Assembly: GCA_963761755.1 (NCBI GenBank)
Contig: CAVXIC010000028.1
Span: 1 to 64,000, forward strand
DNA from: CAJXVA01 sp963761755
Lineage (GTDB): Bacteria; Myxococcota_A; Polyangia; Nannocystales; Nannocystaceae
Direction of reading: 5' to 3'
Length of the DNA stretch: 64,000 bases
Positions 1 through 8,941 of the stretch are shown here, piece after piece (the stretch's first letter is position 1; every line of letters starts with the position of its first letter). The position numbers and the translations under genes are program-made. Under the pieces are notes generated by a model. That model did not search any database. It was not told where the DNA came from and saw nothing but the letters and a program-made list of their open reading frames with translations.

Positions 1-165
1 CACACAGGCGCCCGCTGCCGCGTCGAATCCGAGGATCCGGATCGAGCGCGGCTCTCCCATCGCGATCAAGGCGGAGGCTTGCGCTGTCGTGTCCTTCCAG
101 GCTGTCCAGGCACATCCCGAGCCGAGAGACCACGCGATACCAGCCCACGCTAGGAGTCGCTTCAT
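1..165 (-). CDS. lipoprotein, N-terminal part only (cut by window edge)
   Basis: The ATG at 165 opens a frame that stays open to the window edge, giving 55 codons. The first 20 or so residues form a lipoprotein signal: MKRLL, a hydrophobic core with Ala/Trp/Ile/Leu, then LGSGC as the lipobox. The mature part would therefore be anchored to a membrane through the Cys. Nothing after the signal is recognisable, because only about 35 mature residues are visible. The frame continues beyond base 1, so the product cannot be named. Confidence 0.6.
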   Translation of the reverse strand, partial: MKRLLAWAGIAWSLGSGCAWTAWKDTTAQASALIAMGEPRSIRILGFDAAAGACV

Positions 166-418
166 TGGAGTCAGTAGAGCGCCAGGTGATTCATGGCGCA
201 ACGAGAGACGATCACAGCAGCGTCGCGCTGTGATCTCGGACAAGGTGGCCTGCTCGAGTCCCCCGGGTGAGGACCTGCCTGCCCCGACGACGGACATCGT
301 AGACATACCCGCCACCGGGGCTGGCGTAGCGGCGACGCGCGGCCATTCGCCAGCCCGCGGGGCCGTCCGGTGTAGCAGAGGGTTGTGTGTGACGACGAGC
401 ACGCCGCGCCCCCATCCC

Positions 419-996
419 TCACCCCTGGCAGGCACACGATTGCGCCAACACCATCTCCCGCGACGCCTCGGTGCCGACATAGCTCCAGCTTTGCGTCGAG
501 TTGGCGTCCATGTTGGTGACGACCTCGGCCATCGTGAAGCCGCTGAGGTCCGCCTCGAACTCGAAGTTGGTGATCGGCTGGTCGTCGGTGCCGCTCATGT
601 CGACGGGCTCGCCATTGGGCAGACCTCCGGCCGCACACAGGGCGCCCTCGCAAAGCACGCTGCCCTCGGTCGTGTAGTCGACGATCTGCGGCGGGGCCCA
701 GGCGATGGTGGTGCCGCTGAGCAGTCCTTGGGTCACGCCGCAGTCATCCGGGCCAGCTTGGCCGGAGATCTCGGTCGTGACCGTGGTGGCACCGTCGACG
801 ACGAAGTTGACCTCCATCGAGTACGACACCATGCTCGCGAGTCCACCGGGCGCACCGCCCATGTCCGTCGTCTCCGTCTCGAGGTGCCCGCGGAGGCGAC
901 CCGCCAGTCACGACCGGTGACGAAGACGCTCGTATCCGGGTAGGCCAGTGAGAACAACGCACCCAACGCACCCTGGCGAGGAGATCTGCCCGCCAA
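419..996 (-). pseudogene. exported protein remnant, frame broken near 890
   Basis: The last 147 codons (862 to 419) read as a normal secreted domain: it is rich in Thr/Val/Gly, has several Cys and ends SCACQG. Upstream, a different frame (996 to about 893) reads DTSVFVTGRDW and then AGTS, which fits as the preceding part of the same protein. The two frames differ by one base near 890. The upstream part has no convincing signal peptide, so the gene also seems to have lost its 5' end. It is either decayed or carries an assembly indel. The family is not recognised. Confidence 0.45.
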
Positions 997-1142
997 GGCA
1001 GGATAGACCCGACGGCCGCCTTCGGAATGTCCAGAGCCAGGGAACGCTCGATGTCTTGCTCGACATGGGCAACGACAGTGCTCAATATGGGCAAAGCTAT
1101 GATCGTGCTAGCTTTTTTTGAAGGAAGTGACATACCCCTGAT

Positions 1143-1691
1143 GTGCCACAGGCCGACCAGGAAATCCGACGGCTCTACCACGCTGTGCTCGAAGATCCCG
1201 CCTTGCACAGGGTGAACTTCGAGTATCGGGGGCTACCCGTCAACCGTTCGGAGATCGAGTACGTTCATCGTCATACGAAGTTCTCGGTTTCCAACGGATC
1301 CCGAGCGTACTACAAGGCGAACGATGATTCCCTGGAGATCCCGGTTTCGTACTATGAGCGATGGGGCCCAGGCAGCATCCGCAACGTCGCCGTTCACGAG
1401 CTCGTGCACGGTATCCAAGACAAGTATCCCCGCATCACGAACGGCTGGAAGGTTTGGGAGATCGAGCTCACCGCCATGCTCGCCCAGGCGATCGTGCAGA
1501 TCTCGCACAACGGCCGCTCGAAAGATCCCCCGTTTCCGGCTTTGTACAGCCTGCTGGAGAGCCGAAGCTACAACGGCGGCACGTACTTCGACCTCCACAA
1601 TCAGAGGCTCGGTTCTCTCCTGGGCACCTCGACGCCGCACGGAGTCAGCTGCGCCTGCGCAGGAATCCCGACGGGTCGCCTTCCTACGTGA
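1143..1691 (+). CDS. putative zinc-metallopeptidase-like protein, 3' end probably frameshifted
   Basis: A GTG-started frame of 182 codons. HELVH at residues 85-89 is a HExxH zinc motif, and Glu106/Glu108 (WEIEL) are candidates for the third ligand. There is no signal peptide and the protein is short, as for toxin-type or orphan metallopeptidase domains. After about residue 165 the frame turns into an unlikely Cys/Ala tail. A neighbouring frame continues with a more protein-like end (NPDGSPSYVNLDET, stop at 1747), so a frameshift near 1640 is likely. The upstream DNA (1060-1130) is AT-richer than its surroundings. Activity is inferred from the motif only. Confidence 0.5.
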   Translation: MPQADQEIRRLYHAVLEDPALHRVNFEYRGLPVNRSEIEYVHRHTKFSVSNGSRAYYKANDDSLEIPVSYYERWGPGSIRNVAVHELVHGIQDKYPRITNGWKVWEIELTAMLAQAIVQISHNGRSKDPPFPALYSLLESRSYNGGTYFDLHNQRLGSLLGTSTPHGVSCACAGIPTGRLPT

Positions 1692-1900
1692 ACTTGGACG
1701 AGACCTCCAACTGGTCGAACGGGATCCGTTGCCTTGGATGCGGCTGATATCAACGAGCAGCGCCGTTGAGCCGTACCGACAGCGCGCCCACCCATCAAAG
1801 TCTGTCGTGCTCTCCAGGAGACGACCGAGCTCTCCGTGCTCGCCGCGGTCGATGGGGGCCCACGACTGAGACTTCGCCATGACAGGCAACGGCATGGTCA

Positions 1901-2438
1901 TCACCGAGGCACGAAGATGATGATGACGATTTCATCTTCCTCGAAGCCGTCAACTCCAGACAGCGCCGGTCGATGCATCACAATAGACCCACATCTTGTG
2001 GTCTTGTGGCGGAGGGTCGGGTCCAGGCTCAGCTTTGGATTGTACTCTTTGATGATCTTGGGATCGCCGCGAACACCTGTGAATCCCCCCGGCCCGAGAA
2101 AGCTCCCGTCGGGAATGCCGTCGTCGAGGGCCGCCCTCAGGGTCGACAGGGCCCCGTGCGCGGGGTCCATCATGAAGACGCCCTTGATGCTCCTGAACAG
2201 CGTGGCGAAGAGCCCACGGGAGACGTCGAACAAGGGGGGTCGAGGTCAGACCTGGGTGGATCGTGAGCACCTTGACGTTCGAGCGGGGCGGAGTCTTCTT
2301 CAGATGTTCGCGCAGTCCATCCCTGAACTGAACTGCCGCGATCTTCGACACGCATAGACCTCCCAACGTTCCCCGGGTCGTCTTCGACGGCAACGACTTC
2401 GTCCCACACCCCGGCGACGACGAGAGCGAGACGGGCAC
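1901..2438 (-). pseudogene. short-chain dehydrogenase/reductase remnant
   Basis: Two overlapping minus frames together resemble the second half of a classical SDR enzyme of the retinol-dehydrogenase type. One frame (from 2438) has GGLCVSKIAAVQF, which matches the end of the YxxxK active-site helix, followed by VKVLTIHPGLTSTPL. The other frame (2233 to 1901) gives the C-terminal region with GALSTLRAALDD and DGSFLGPGGF. The N-terminal NAD-binding half (TGxxxGxG) is absent and a frameshift lies near 2240. I infer a dead fragment. Its immediate neighbours on both sides are unrelated. Confidence 0.55.
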
Positions 2439-2525
2439 CCCGCCTGCGCGTCGCCTGGCCCGACGACCTCGAGCGAGCGGTGGGCCAGGGCAGCTACGAG
2501 CGGGTCGCTGCCGAGTACAGCGCCG

Positions 2526-4319
2526 TCACTCGCTCGCTTCCAGGACGCTGGCGTAGGCGGTCATGACCTGGGTCATCTCGGCGACCTCGGGATCGGCGAG
2601 CGACTGCTCGGCCGTCGTCAGCCACTGCACCATGTCGTGAGCGACCGTTCGGGCCTCCTCACGCTTGGCCTCGGCCCACAGGTCGCCGATGACGATGAAC
2701 GCCTGGGCGTAGGCGACGACGACGTCGCCCTTGTACAGCTGTTTGGCGTCGGCGACGACGAGTTGGCCGATGGGGACCTCGAGCTCTGAGACATGTTGCT
2801 CGAGGGTGATCGGGTCGGCGTAGGTCGCCTTGGCTTTGATCTGGTGGTCCTCGTAGATCGCCGATCCGCCGCACGACTGGATGATCTGATGGAAGCTCAT
2901 CGCGTCGTTCGGCGCGAGGTGCTGCGGCTCGACCTCTGCTGGGTCGGCGCTGTATTCCTCGCCGTGGAACTCCTTGATCCCGAAGTACCAGGGCAAAGTG
3001 AGCTCCATCTGCACGTTGCGGGCAGCGACCATCATGTTCTGGACGAAGTGCTCTTCGAACATGCGATGCGCTTCCTGCTCGCGGTCGACGAATACGTACG
3101 CGCCCTTGCCTGCGTCGGTCACCTCGTCCATCAGGGTGTCGCTGTATCCGCTGGCGTCCCCTACGCCCACACCGACCAGGTAGATGCCCGCACCATCGCT
3201 GTCCTCGGCCTGCGCGGCGATGAGGTCGATGTCGGTCACCCCCGTATTCGCGCCTCCGTCGCTGAGCAGCATGACGCGGTTGAGCCGGTCGGTGCGATAG
3301 TAGGCGTTGGCAAGCTCGTAAGCCCGCACGAGACCGCCATGCAGGTCGGTGCTGCCGTCGGCCTCCATGTCGTCGATGACATCGAGCAGTACCGGGTCGT
3401 TGGGACCGGTCACGGTGTAGCCTTCGAGGGGCACGGCCTGAGAAGACTCCCACTCGACGATCGAGACGACGTCTCCTTCCTCGAGGCTGGCCGCGGTCGC
3501 CCGCATGGTCTCCCGGAGCAGGGCGATCGGCTCTCCGCTCATCGAGCCCGAGGTGTCCGCCGAGAACACGAGGTTCATCGGAGGCCGAGTCGCGGGGTCG
3601 ACCTTCTTGCCCTGTGCGTACAGCAGGAGCACGAACTGGTCGGTCTCCTCGTCGATGCGCCGCATCTGGATCCCGACCTGTGCAGCTGCGTCGCTGGGGT
3701 TGTCGTAGCTGAGATCGTAGTAGTTGAGGAACTCGTGGATCCGTACCCGGTTGGGGTCGACGATCTGCTGGTCGCCCACGATGCGTCGCACGAGGATCGG
3801 CGAGGCCTGCGAGTTGCTATCGTCATTGGACATGTACAGGACGACGGGGTCCTGGGTGTCCGGGCACGTCAGAGGGTCTTGCTCGGCGTAGAGCGGACGT
3901 GGGGCTTCAGCGAGATCCGGACTGCGCGGGATCGAGGCCTTTCCGTCGCCTTCGGACCCCGACGTGCTGGCATCGGTGTTCGTGACCGTGTCCGTCCCGT
4001 CGGTATCGGTGTCCGAATCGCCACCGCTGCTCGAGCTCGAGCTCGAGGAGTCTCCGTCGGTATCGGGGCCCGAGGTCGTGCTGCCTCCCCACCCGGTCGG
4101 ATCGTCGCCGCCGGTGCCATACCCCGCAGTCGCGCCACCGCCACCGTCGGGTTCTCCTTCGTTGGAGGGCTCGCCGTCGCCACCGGGAGGGTCGAAGGGC
4201 GGCCGTGGCCACTCGGCATCGCCGTGGTCGAGCACCGCGGCCGGGGCGGCCTCTGGGGCTCTGCACGCACAAAGAAGGGCCGCAGCCCCGATCCATTTCC
4301 ATCGCCAGTCGAGTTTCAT
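2526..4319 (-). CDS. VWA-domain lipoprotein (YfbK-like)
   Basis: 597 aa. I chose the ATG at 4319 because it starts a lipoprotein signal (MKLDWRWK, then IGAAALLCAC with Cys19 as the likely lipidated residue). The open frame continues about 400 bases further upstream without signal-like character. Residues 25-115 are a Pro/Gly/Asp/Ser-rich linker with a run of Ser. The region with RIHEFLNYY resembles the conserved segment before the VWA domain in YfbK-type proteins. The VWA domain has the metal-ion site DTSGSMS starting at Asp255. The C-terminal 180 residues fit the DUF3520-type tail of that family. It probably acts as a surface-anchored adhesion or scaffold protein. It is divergent from the gene starting at 4499. 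Confidence 0.8.
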   Translation of the reverse strand: MKLDWRWKWIGAAALLCACRAPEAAPAAVLDHGDAEWPRPPFDPPGGDGEPSNEGEPDGGGGATAGYGTGGDDPTGWGGSTTSGPDTDGDSSSSSSSSGGDSDTDTDGTDTVTNTDASTSGSEGDGKASIPRSPDLAEAPRPLYAEQDPLTCPDTQDPVVLYMSNDDSNSQASPILVRRIVGDQQIVDPNRVRIHEFLNYYDLSYDNPSDAAAQVGIQMRRIDEETDQFVLLLYAQGKKVDPATRPPMNLVFSADTSGSMSGEPIALLRETMRATAASLEEGDVVSIVEWESSQAVPLEGYTVTGPNDPVLLDVIDDMEADGSTDLHGGLVRAYELANAYYRTDRLNRVMLLSDGGANTGVTDIDLIAAQAEDSDGAGIYLVGVGVGDASGYSDTLMDEVTDAGKGAYVFVDREQEAHRMFEEHFVQNMMVAARNVQMELTLPWYFGIKEFHGEEYSADPAEVEPQHLAPNDAMSFHQIIQSCGGSAIYEDHQIKAKATYADPITLEQHVSELEVPIGQLVVADAKQLYKGDVVVAYAQAFIVIGDLWAEAKREEARTVAHDMVQWLTTAEQSLADPEVAEMTQVMTAYASVLEASE

Positions 4320-4498
4320 TGTCCAAGTCCAAGGTCGGGGACGAAGCCCCGGCAAGCCGCCTTTGCGAACTGCATTCCTGATGCCAATGCGACGGGAGGG
4401 CTGGTCAGCTGTGTTGGGCCGCGCACCGGCACCCGCCACATGACAACCTTGTCGTGAGCAGACAAGGATGTCGCGGCGGCGTGTTCGCGTGCCACCGG

Positions 4499-5028
4499 AT
4501 GCGGAGGCTGCTCGGCGGATGGCTCTGGGCTGCGAGCATCGTGGGTTGCACGACGACCCCCGGCCTACGCCAGCGGAGGCGATCGAGGCGAGGTCGCATC
4601 CAAACGAGGCGGTCTTGCCCCCAGCGAGCAAGCCCGGCGACGGGGACGCCCCCGCTCCGCCCTCCGTCGTCGCCGCGTTCGATGTCTGGCTCGGTGGACC
4701 GCTTCTCGATCTCTCGCTGACCGCCATCGATCCAGCGGACGATCGTTGCTTGTCCAGTGTCCCCGAGCTCTCCCCTTCCGAAGCCGGGCGTCACACGACC
4801 GGGTTTCGCAGTATCCACAGCTGCGGGATGTTGGATGCGCTCGAGACAATCTGCGAACCCGATTGGGGCACGCTGCGCGACCCCGGACGTCGAGGCTCGT
4901 GCCGCTCGACTCATGGCGCGCATGCGGTGGAGCTCGCTCGACCGAGCCTCGAATCGGCGGAGGCTCAGCCTCGCTCCGGAAGCAGCGTCACCATCAGGAC
5001 GGTTCGTCCCTCGCGCTCGGCGAGATAG
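4499..5028 (+). pseudogene. lipoprotein gene with frameshift near 4560
   Basis: The ATG at 4499 begins a good lipoprotein signal (MRRLLGGWLWAASIVGC). In that frame the sequence degenerates to Arg-rich junk after about 25 codons. The next frame carries a Pro/Ala-rich linker followed by FDVWLGGPLLDLSL and further codons with strongly GC-rich third positions, ending at 5028. The shift falls in a CCCCC run near 4560. The 3' end overlaps the end of the convergent gene (stop at 4965), so the true stop may lie earlier. It may be a real pseudogene or an assembly error in a homopolymer. Confidence 0.45.
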
Positions 5029-6395
5029 AACTGTGGGCGTTCGCCTTCGAAGACGGGCTCGTCGAGGAGCGACGCGTATGCCTGCACCATGTTCGAAACC
5101 ACGTCGCGCATGACGATTCGTTCTTCGCCGGTCGCGAGGTCGTGGTGCGTGATATCGGTTGTTGGGCTCTCGCGTGCGAAGGACAACACCTCGTCGCGCC
5201 CGACGAGGCTCATCCCTCGGTCGGTCCCGAGGTAGACCAACTCTGGGTCGGACCCGTCGAGTGGGAAGGACCACAGCTCCGGCATCCCGTCCTGGTTCTG
5301 GAAGCTCAACACGACGGCGTCGTTCCAGCCGTTGACGTATACCGGCTGGGAGAACTCGCCCTCCCAGTCGATCAACATCCGGCCGGTCTCGACGTCCCAG
5401 ACCTGCAGCCCGTCCCGCAGCCCGGCCGGTAGCGAGTAGCCCAGACTGGTTTCGGGCGAGACCACCCGCGGCGAGGCACGCAGCCCCTCGGGCAGCGGAA
5501 GCGTCACCCCGGTGACCGGGTCGAAAAAACCGTCGGGCGTAAACAGATATCCGCCCTCTACGTGTAGCTTCGTAAGCTCCGGCCCCTCGCGCTGCGTGCC
5601 ATCGGTCAAGTTCACGAGCGAGGGCTCGAACCGCTCTGCCCCCGCATCGTCGAGTCGCTGCAAGATGACGACGTCCTCGACGGCGAGGAATGCAGCAACG
5701 TCTTGCGAGACAACGCGAGTGCTCTGATCCAGGCCCACGTGCCAGAGTGTGTCGTCGTCGTCGAGCAGCAGCGGGCCGTCCGCATACGCGACCTGCCTGG
5801 GTTCGTACGTCACGTGCTGGAACACCGAGAGCGACTCGAGGTGGGAGAACGCCGACGTCTCGGCTGTGGACGCCATCAGAAGCTCGGTCGGCCGCAGCTG
5901 GCCATCTGCCGTCACGGACACCAGCCGCCCTGAGTCGACCCGACGGAACAGCGCGAACTCGGACCCGCCCGCGACGCTGTCGCACTGCAGACCGCGGTCA
6001 ATCTCTTCGCCCAGCGCGCCGGTACGCGAATCGATTGAGCGAAGCGATCCATCGTTCACATCGCAGCCGAACAAGCGGTCCCCGATCACCACCGGCCACG
6101 CGTTCTCGGGCAGTGGAACCCTCGCGCCGCCGCAGGGGTCGATCGTGTAGCTTTCGAAGCCTTGCTCCGGTTCCGCGCCTCCAGCGAGCAGCAGCCATCG
6201 ATCTTCGACAGTGACCACCGACGCCCAGTCGCGGTCTCCCTCGAACGAGAGCAGCTCGACCGGACCCGTCTGGCCGCACACCCGCGGCTGGTGCGCCTGC
6301 GGCCCGTCATCTGCTTCAGGCCCGCACGCGAGGCCCCCCACGAGCATCAGGAGGCCAGCGAGTCGACCGATGCGCGTTCGTGTCTCGACCACCAT
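4965..6395 (-). CDS. beta-propeller-like lipoprotein
   Basis: 476 aa. The signal (MVVETRTRIGRLAGLLMLVGGLAC) ends in a lipobox with Cys24. The mature part is built from short segments of the type SFEGDRDWASVVTVEDRWLL, WHVGLDQSTRV and LQVWDVETGRMLIDW. These look like blades of a WD40/PQQ-like propeller that reports values, but no strict repeat consensus is present. No catalytic motif is visible. It is probably a periplasmic or surface lipoprotein of a myxobacterial lineage family with unknown ligand. It is convergent with the broken lipoprotein gene 4499-5028. Confidence 0.7.
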   Translation of the reverse strand: MVVETRTRIGRLAGLLMLVGGLACGPEADDGPQAHQPRVCGQTGPVELLSFEGDRDWASVVTVEDRWLLLAGGAEPEQGFESYTIDPCGGARVPLPENAWPVVIGDRLFGCDVNDGSLRSIDSRTGALGEEIDRGLQCDSVAGGSEFALFRRVDSGRLVSVTADGQLRPTELLMASTAETSAFSHLESLSVFQHVTYEPRQVAYADGPLLLDDDDTLWHVGLDQSTRVVSQDVAAFLAVEDVVILQRLDDAGAERFEPSLVNLTDGTQREGPELTKLHVEGGYLFTPDGFFDPVTGVTLPLPEGLRASPRVVSPETSLGYSLPAGLRDGLQVWDVETGRMLIDWEGEFSQPVYVNGWNDAVVLSFQNQDGMPELWSFPLDGSDPELVYLGTDRGMSLVGRDEVLSFARESPTTDITHHDLATGEERIVMRDVVSNMVQAYASLLDEPVFEGERPQFYLAEREGRTVLMVTLLPERG

Positions 6396-6493
6396 GCGGT
6401 GAGTAGACCACGAACGGCAGACTCATGCGGCGTCTAGCACGCATCCCTTCGCGACCCCGGAGGCCGCCAAACCGGTGTGACTCCCCGCCCGCG

Positions 6494-6742
6494 TCAGTCC
6501 GGCGGGCAGACTTGGTTGCCTTCGCCGAAACCGGCCACGCACGTCTCCAAGTCTGGGGTGGGCTCGCAGTCGGGAAGAGCGGAGGGATTGGAGCACCGCT
6601 CCATGAAGACCGTTCCGCTGTCGGTTGGGAGCCAGTGCTGGGTGTCGTACTGCGCGGTTCTCGACGGCATCGGCGGCCTACCAAGATGTTCGATGGCCTG
6701 GCGGTTTGCCATCGATACGGCGCATTGCGATTGGCGCCGCAA
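6494..6742 (-). pseudogene. 3' remnant of a secreted Cys-containing protein
   Basis: The last 60 codons (about 6690 to 6494) have strongly GC-rich third positions and read as a protein tail with four Cys (MERCSNPS, PDCEPTP, LETCVAGF, VCPPD then stop). No signal peptide or start region belongs to it: upstream the frame becomes unlike protein and runs into the leader of the kinase gene at 6922. I infer a truncated gene. The family is not recognised. Confidence 0.35.
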
Positions 6743-6921
6743 ACCTGCTTCCCGACCGACGTCTACAGGACGTGCACACGATGTTCCATGGCGCGTTGCC
6801 GGTCATGGAGAACGTGAAGCGGTCGTTCTTCGGCCCAAAAGCGGACGCTGGCCACTGGGACGTGTCTCGGGGGCGTCGAGGTTGGCCTTCTTTGCTGCGT
6901 CGCGTCGACCGAGGTGCAAGG

Positions 6922-8490
6922 ATGGGACTGGAGCTTCGATCGGTGGACGCCTCGACGAAATCATGGAAGCCGGGTTTCGCGGAGGATGAACTCGAGGCGC
7001 TGAAGAGGTTCGGTGCGTACCTCGAGCAACACCGGGATGAGGTCCGGACCCGCGTTACCGCCACCGCGCCCCAGGCGCTGGCTGCGGGCAAGACGGAATC
7101 CGACCGTTCCGCGAGGCTCGAGCAGCGAGCGCTGCAAGGGGTGGAGTGGGGGCCCTACGTGGAGAACCTGCAGGTGCAGGGGCAGCGCTACGCAGACGCG
7201 GGCATCGACCTTCGAGAGTGGTTCCCGCTGGTGCGCGGCGCGAAGAGCATCCTGCTGCCCAAGGCGCTGATCGAGTTTCGCGACGACCACGACGCGCTTC
7301 GTCAGGTCATCCTGGGCATGGAGCTGCACATCGACAACGCGATGGCCCTGGTCGCGGGTGCCTATCTCACCCGCAAACGTCAGCTCCTGGCCGAGGCCCG
7401 GCAGAACCTCGAGTTGTTCGAGCGAATGTTCGAGCACGCGTCGCTGGGCATGCGCATTTTCGAGTGGGAGTCGCCGCCCGATCCCGGATCGTTTCGTTTG
7501 ATCGCGCTCAACGAGGCGGCCGCGGTCATCGCGGGCGCGCCCGTCGATGGACTGCGCGACCGCGAGGTCGGCAAGATGCTCGCCGAGTTTGCCCCCCACG
7601 TCATGCAGACCGATGTCCCGCAGCGGTACGCGCGGTGCATGCGAGAGGGCGAGGCGGACGTGTGGGAGATGAGCACCAAGCGAGACGGGCGGCGCGCGGA
7701 CTACTCGCTGCAATGCTTCCGTCTGAGCGAGCAGTACCTCGGCGTCGTCTACGAGGAGATCAGCGAGCGAAAGCACATGCAGCGCAAGATCGCGCGCTAC
7801 GTCCGCGATCTCGAGCGTTCCAACCGTGAACTCGACGACTTCGCCTACGTCGCATCGCACGACCTCAAGTCACCGCTCCGCGACATCCAGAACCTCTCCA
7901 GCTGGATCAGCGAAGACCTCGCCGACACGCTCCCGGACGCCTCGGCGCGCCACCTCCAGCAGCTGCGCGAGCGCACCGGGAGGATGGAGCGGCTGCTCGA
8001 GGATCTGCTGCAGTACTCGCGCGCGGGTCGGGTGGTGCCGGCCAGCGAACGCCACACCGTGCGAGCTGCGATCTCCAGCGCTCTTGCCATCGTCGCGCCA
8101 CCGGAGGCCTTCACCGTCGAAGTCGAGGGTGACGACCCCGTGCTCTTTGGCCCTCGCCCGCCGCTCGAGGTCATCATTCGGAACCTGGTGTCGAACGCGA
8201 TCAAGCACCACGATCGTGACGCCGGGTCCGTTCGCATCCTGGTCGAAGACGGCGAGGATGCGATTCGCCTCACGGTCACCGACGACGGGCCAGGCATCCC
8301 TCCCCAATTCCACCAGCGGGTCTTTCGCATGTTCCAGACCCTCAAGCCCCGTGACGAGGTGGAGGGCAGCGGGATCGGCCTGAGCATCGTCTCGAAGATC
8401 GTCGACCACTTCGGTGGCACCGTGAGCCTCGAATCCTCCGGGGAGCGCGGCGCGGCGTTCTCCTTCCCCTGGCCCAAGAGTGTGGAATGA
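6922..8490 (+). CDS. PAS sensor histidine kinase
   Basis: 522 aa. I chose the ATG at 6922, preceded by GAGG at 6911; the frame is open for about 300 bases upstream without protein-like sequence. Residues 1-170 are a helical N-terminal sensor resembling RsbR-type/globin-like input domains (WFPLVRGAKSILLPKALIEF). A PAS domain follows at about 180-290. The dimerisation domain has phospho-accepting His313 in SHDLKSPL. The ATPase domain has NLVSNAIKHH (N box), DDGPGIP (G1) and EGSGIGLSI (G2). There is no membrane segment, so it is a cytoplasmic kinase. The response regulator at 8487 overlaps it by ATGA and is its obvious partner. Confidence 0.9.
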   Translation: MGLELRSVDASTKSWKPGFAEDELEALKRFGAYLEQHRDEVRTRVTATAPQALAAGKTESDRSARLEQRALQGVEWGPYVENLQVQGQRYADAGIDLREWFPLVRGAKSILLPKALIEFRDDHDALRQVILGMELHIDNAMALVAGAYLTRKRQLLAEARQNLELFERMFEHASLGMRIFEWESPPDPGSFRLIALNEAAAVIAGAPVDGLRDREVGKMLAEFAPHVMQTDVPQRYARCMREGEADVWEMSTKRDGRRADYSLQCFRLSEQYLGVVYEEISERKHMQRKIARYVRDLERSNRELDDFAYVASHDLKSPLRDIQNLSSWISEDLADTLPDASARHLQQLRERTGRMERLLEDLLQYSRAGRVVPASERHTVRAAISSALAIVAPPEAFTVEVEGDDPVLFGPRPPLEVIIRNLVSNAIKHHDRDAGSVRILVEDGEDAIRLTVTDDGPGIPPQFHQRVFRMFQTLKPRDEVEGSGIGLSIVSKIVDHFGGTVSLESSGERGAAFSFPWPKSVE

Positions 8491-8939
8491 ACGAACACGT
8501 CTCCGACCGAACCGTGAAGATCCTCCTGGTCGACGACAACATGGTCGATCAGGAAGCCGTCCGCCGCGCGTTCGTGCGTCATCGGATCGCGAACCCTCTA
8601 CTCATTGCCAACGATGGCATCGAGGCCCTCCGGGTGCTGCGCGGCGCTGATGAGCAGAACGCAGGTCTGCGCCGACCCTACATCGTGTTGCTGGACCTCA
8701 ACATGCCCCGCATGGGTGGCATCGAGTTCCTCGATCACGTCAGGGACGATCCGAATCTGCACGACATCGTCGTATTCGTGCTGACCACCTCGAAGAGCGA
8801 CGGGGACAAGCTCGCCTCCTATCATCACAACGTCGCCGGCTACATCGTAAAGGACGACGTCGGTTCTGGGTTTCAGCGCCTCGTCGATCTGCTCCAGTAC
8901 TACTGGCGGATCGTCGAGCTTCCCCCAGAGAGGGGGTGA
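8487..8939 (+). CDS. Rcp1-type single-domain response regulator
   Basis: 150 aa receiver without an output domain. The acidic pocket is in LLVDDN near residue 15, phospho-acceptor Asp70 is in LLDLNMP, the Thr of VLTTSKSD is conserved, and Lys lies in YIVKDD. The long insertion between beta3 and alpha3 and the FVLTTS motif are typical of the Rcp1 family that pairs with phytochrome-like kinases. The start overlaps the kinase stop (ATGA), so the two are translationally coupled. The phosphate is probably passed on, or the regulator acts by protein contact. Confidence 0.9.
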   Translation: MNEHVSDRTVKILLVDDNMVDQEAVRRAFVRHRIANPLLIANDGIEALRVLRGADEQNAGLRRPYIVLLDLNMPRMGGIEFLDHVRDDPNLHDIVVFVLTTSKSDGDKLASYHHNVAGYIVKDDVGSGFQRLVDLLQYYWRIVELPPERG

Positions 8940-8941
8940 CC

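Noticed and set aside
4020..4060. Run of Ser codons as a possible slippage or repeat element
   Set aside because: It is part of an ordinary Ser/Asp/Thr linker of a lipoprotein; the codons are mixed (AGC/TCG) and do not form a clean tandem DNA repeat.
2793..4457. Long open frame on the plus strand (about 554 codons) antisense to the VWA lipoprotein
   Set aside because: It mirrors the minus-strand gene, whose signal peptide, linker and VWA motif are clear. The plus reading is Arg/Val/His-rich with no domain; it results from high GC3.
4405..5985. 526-codon minus frame overlapping the propeller lipoprotein
   Set aside because: Arg/Ala-rich shadow of the gene at 4965-6395, with no motifs.
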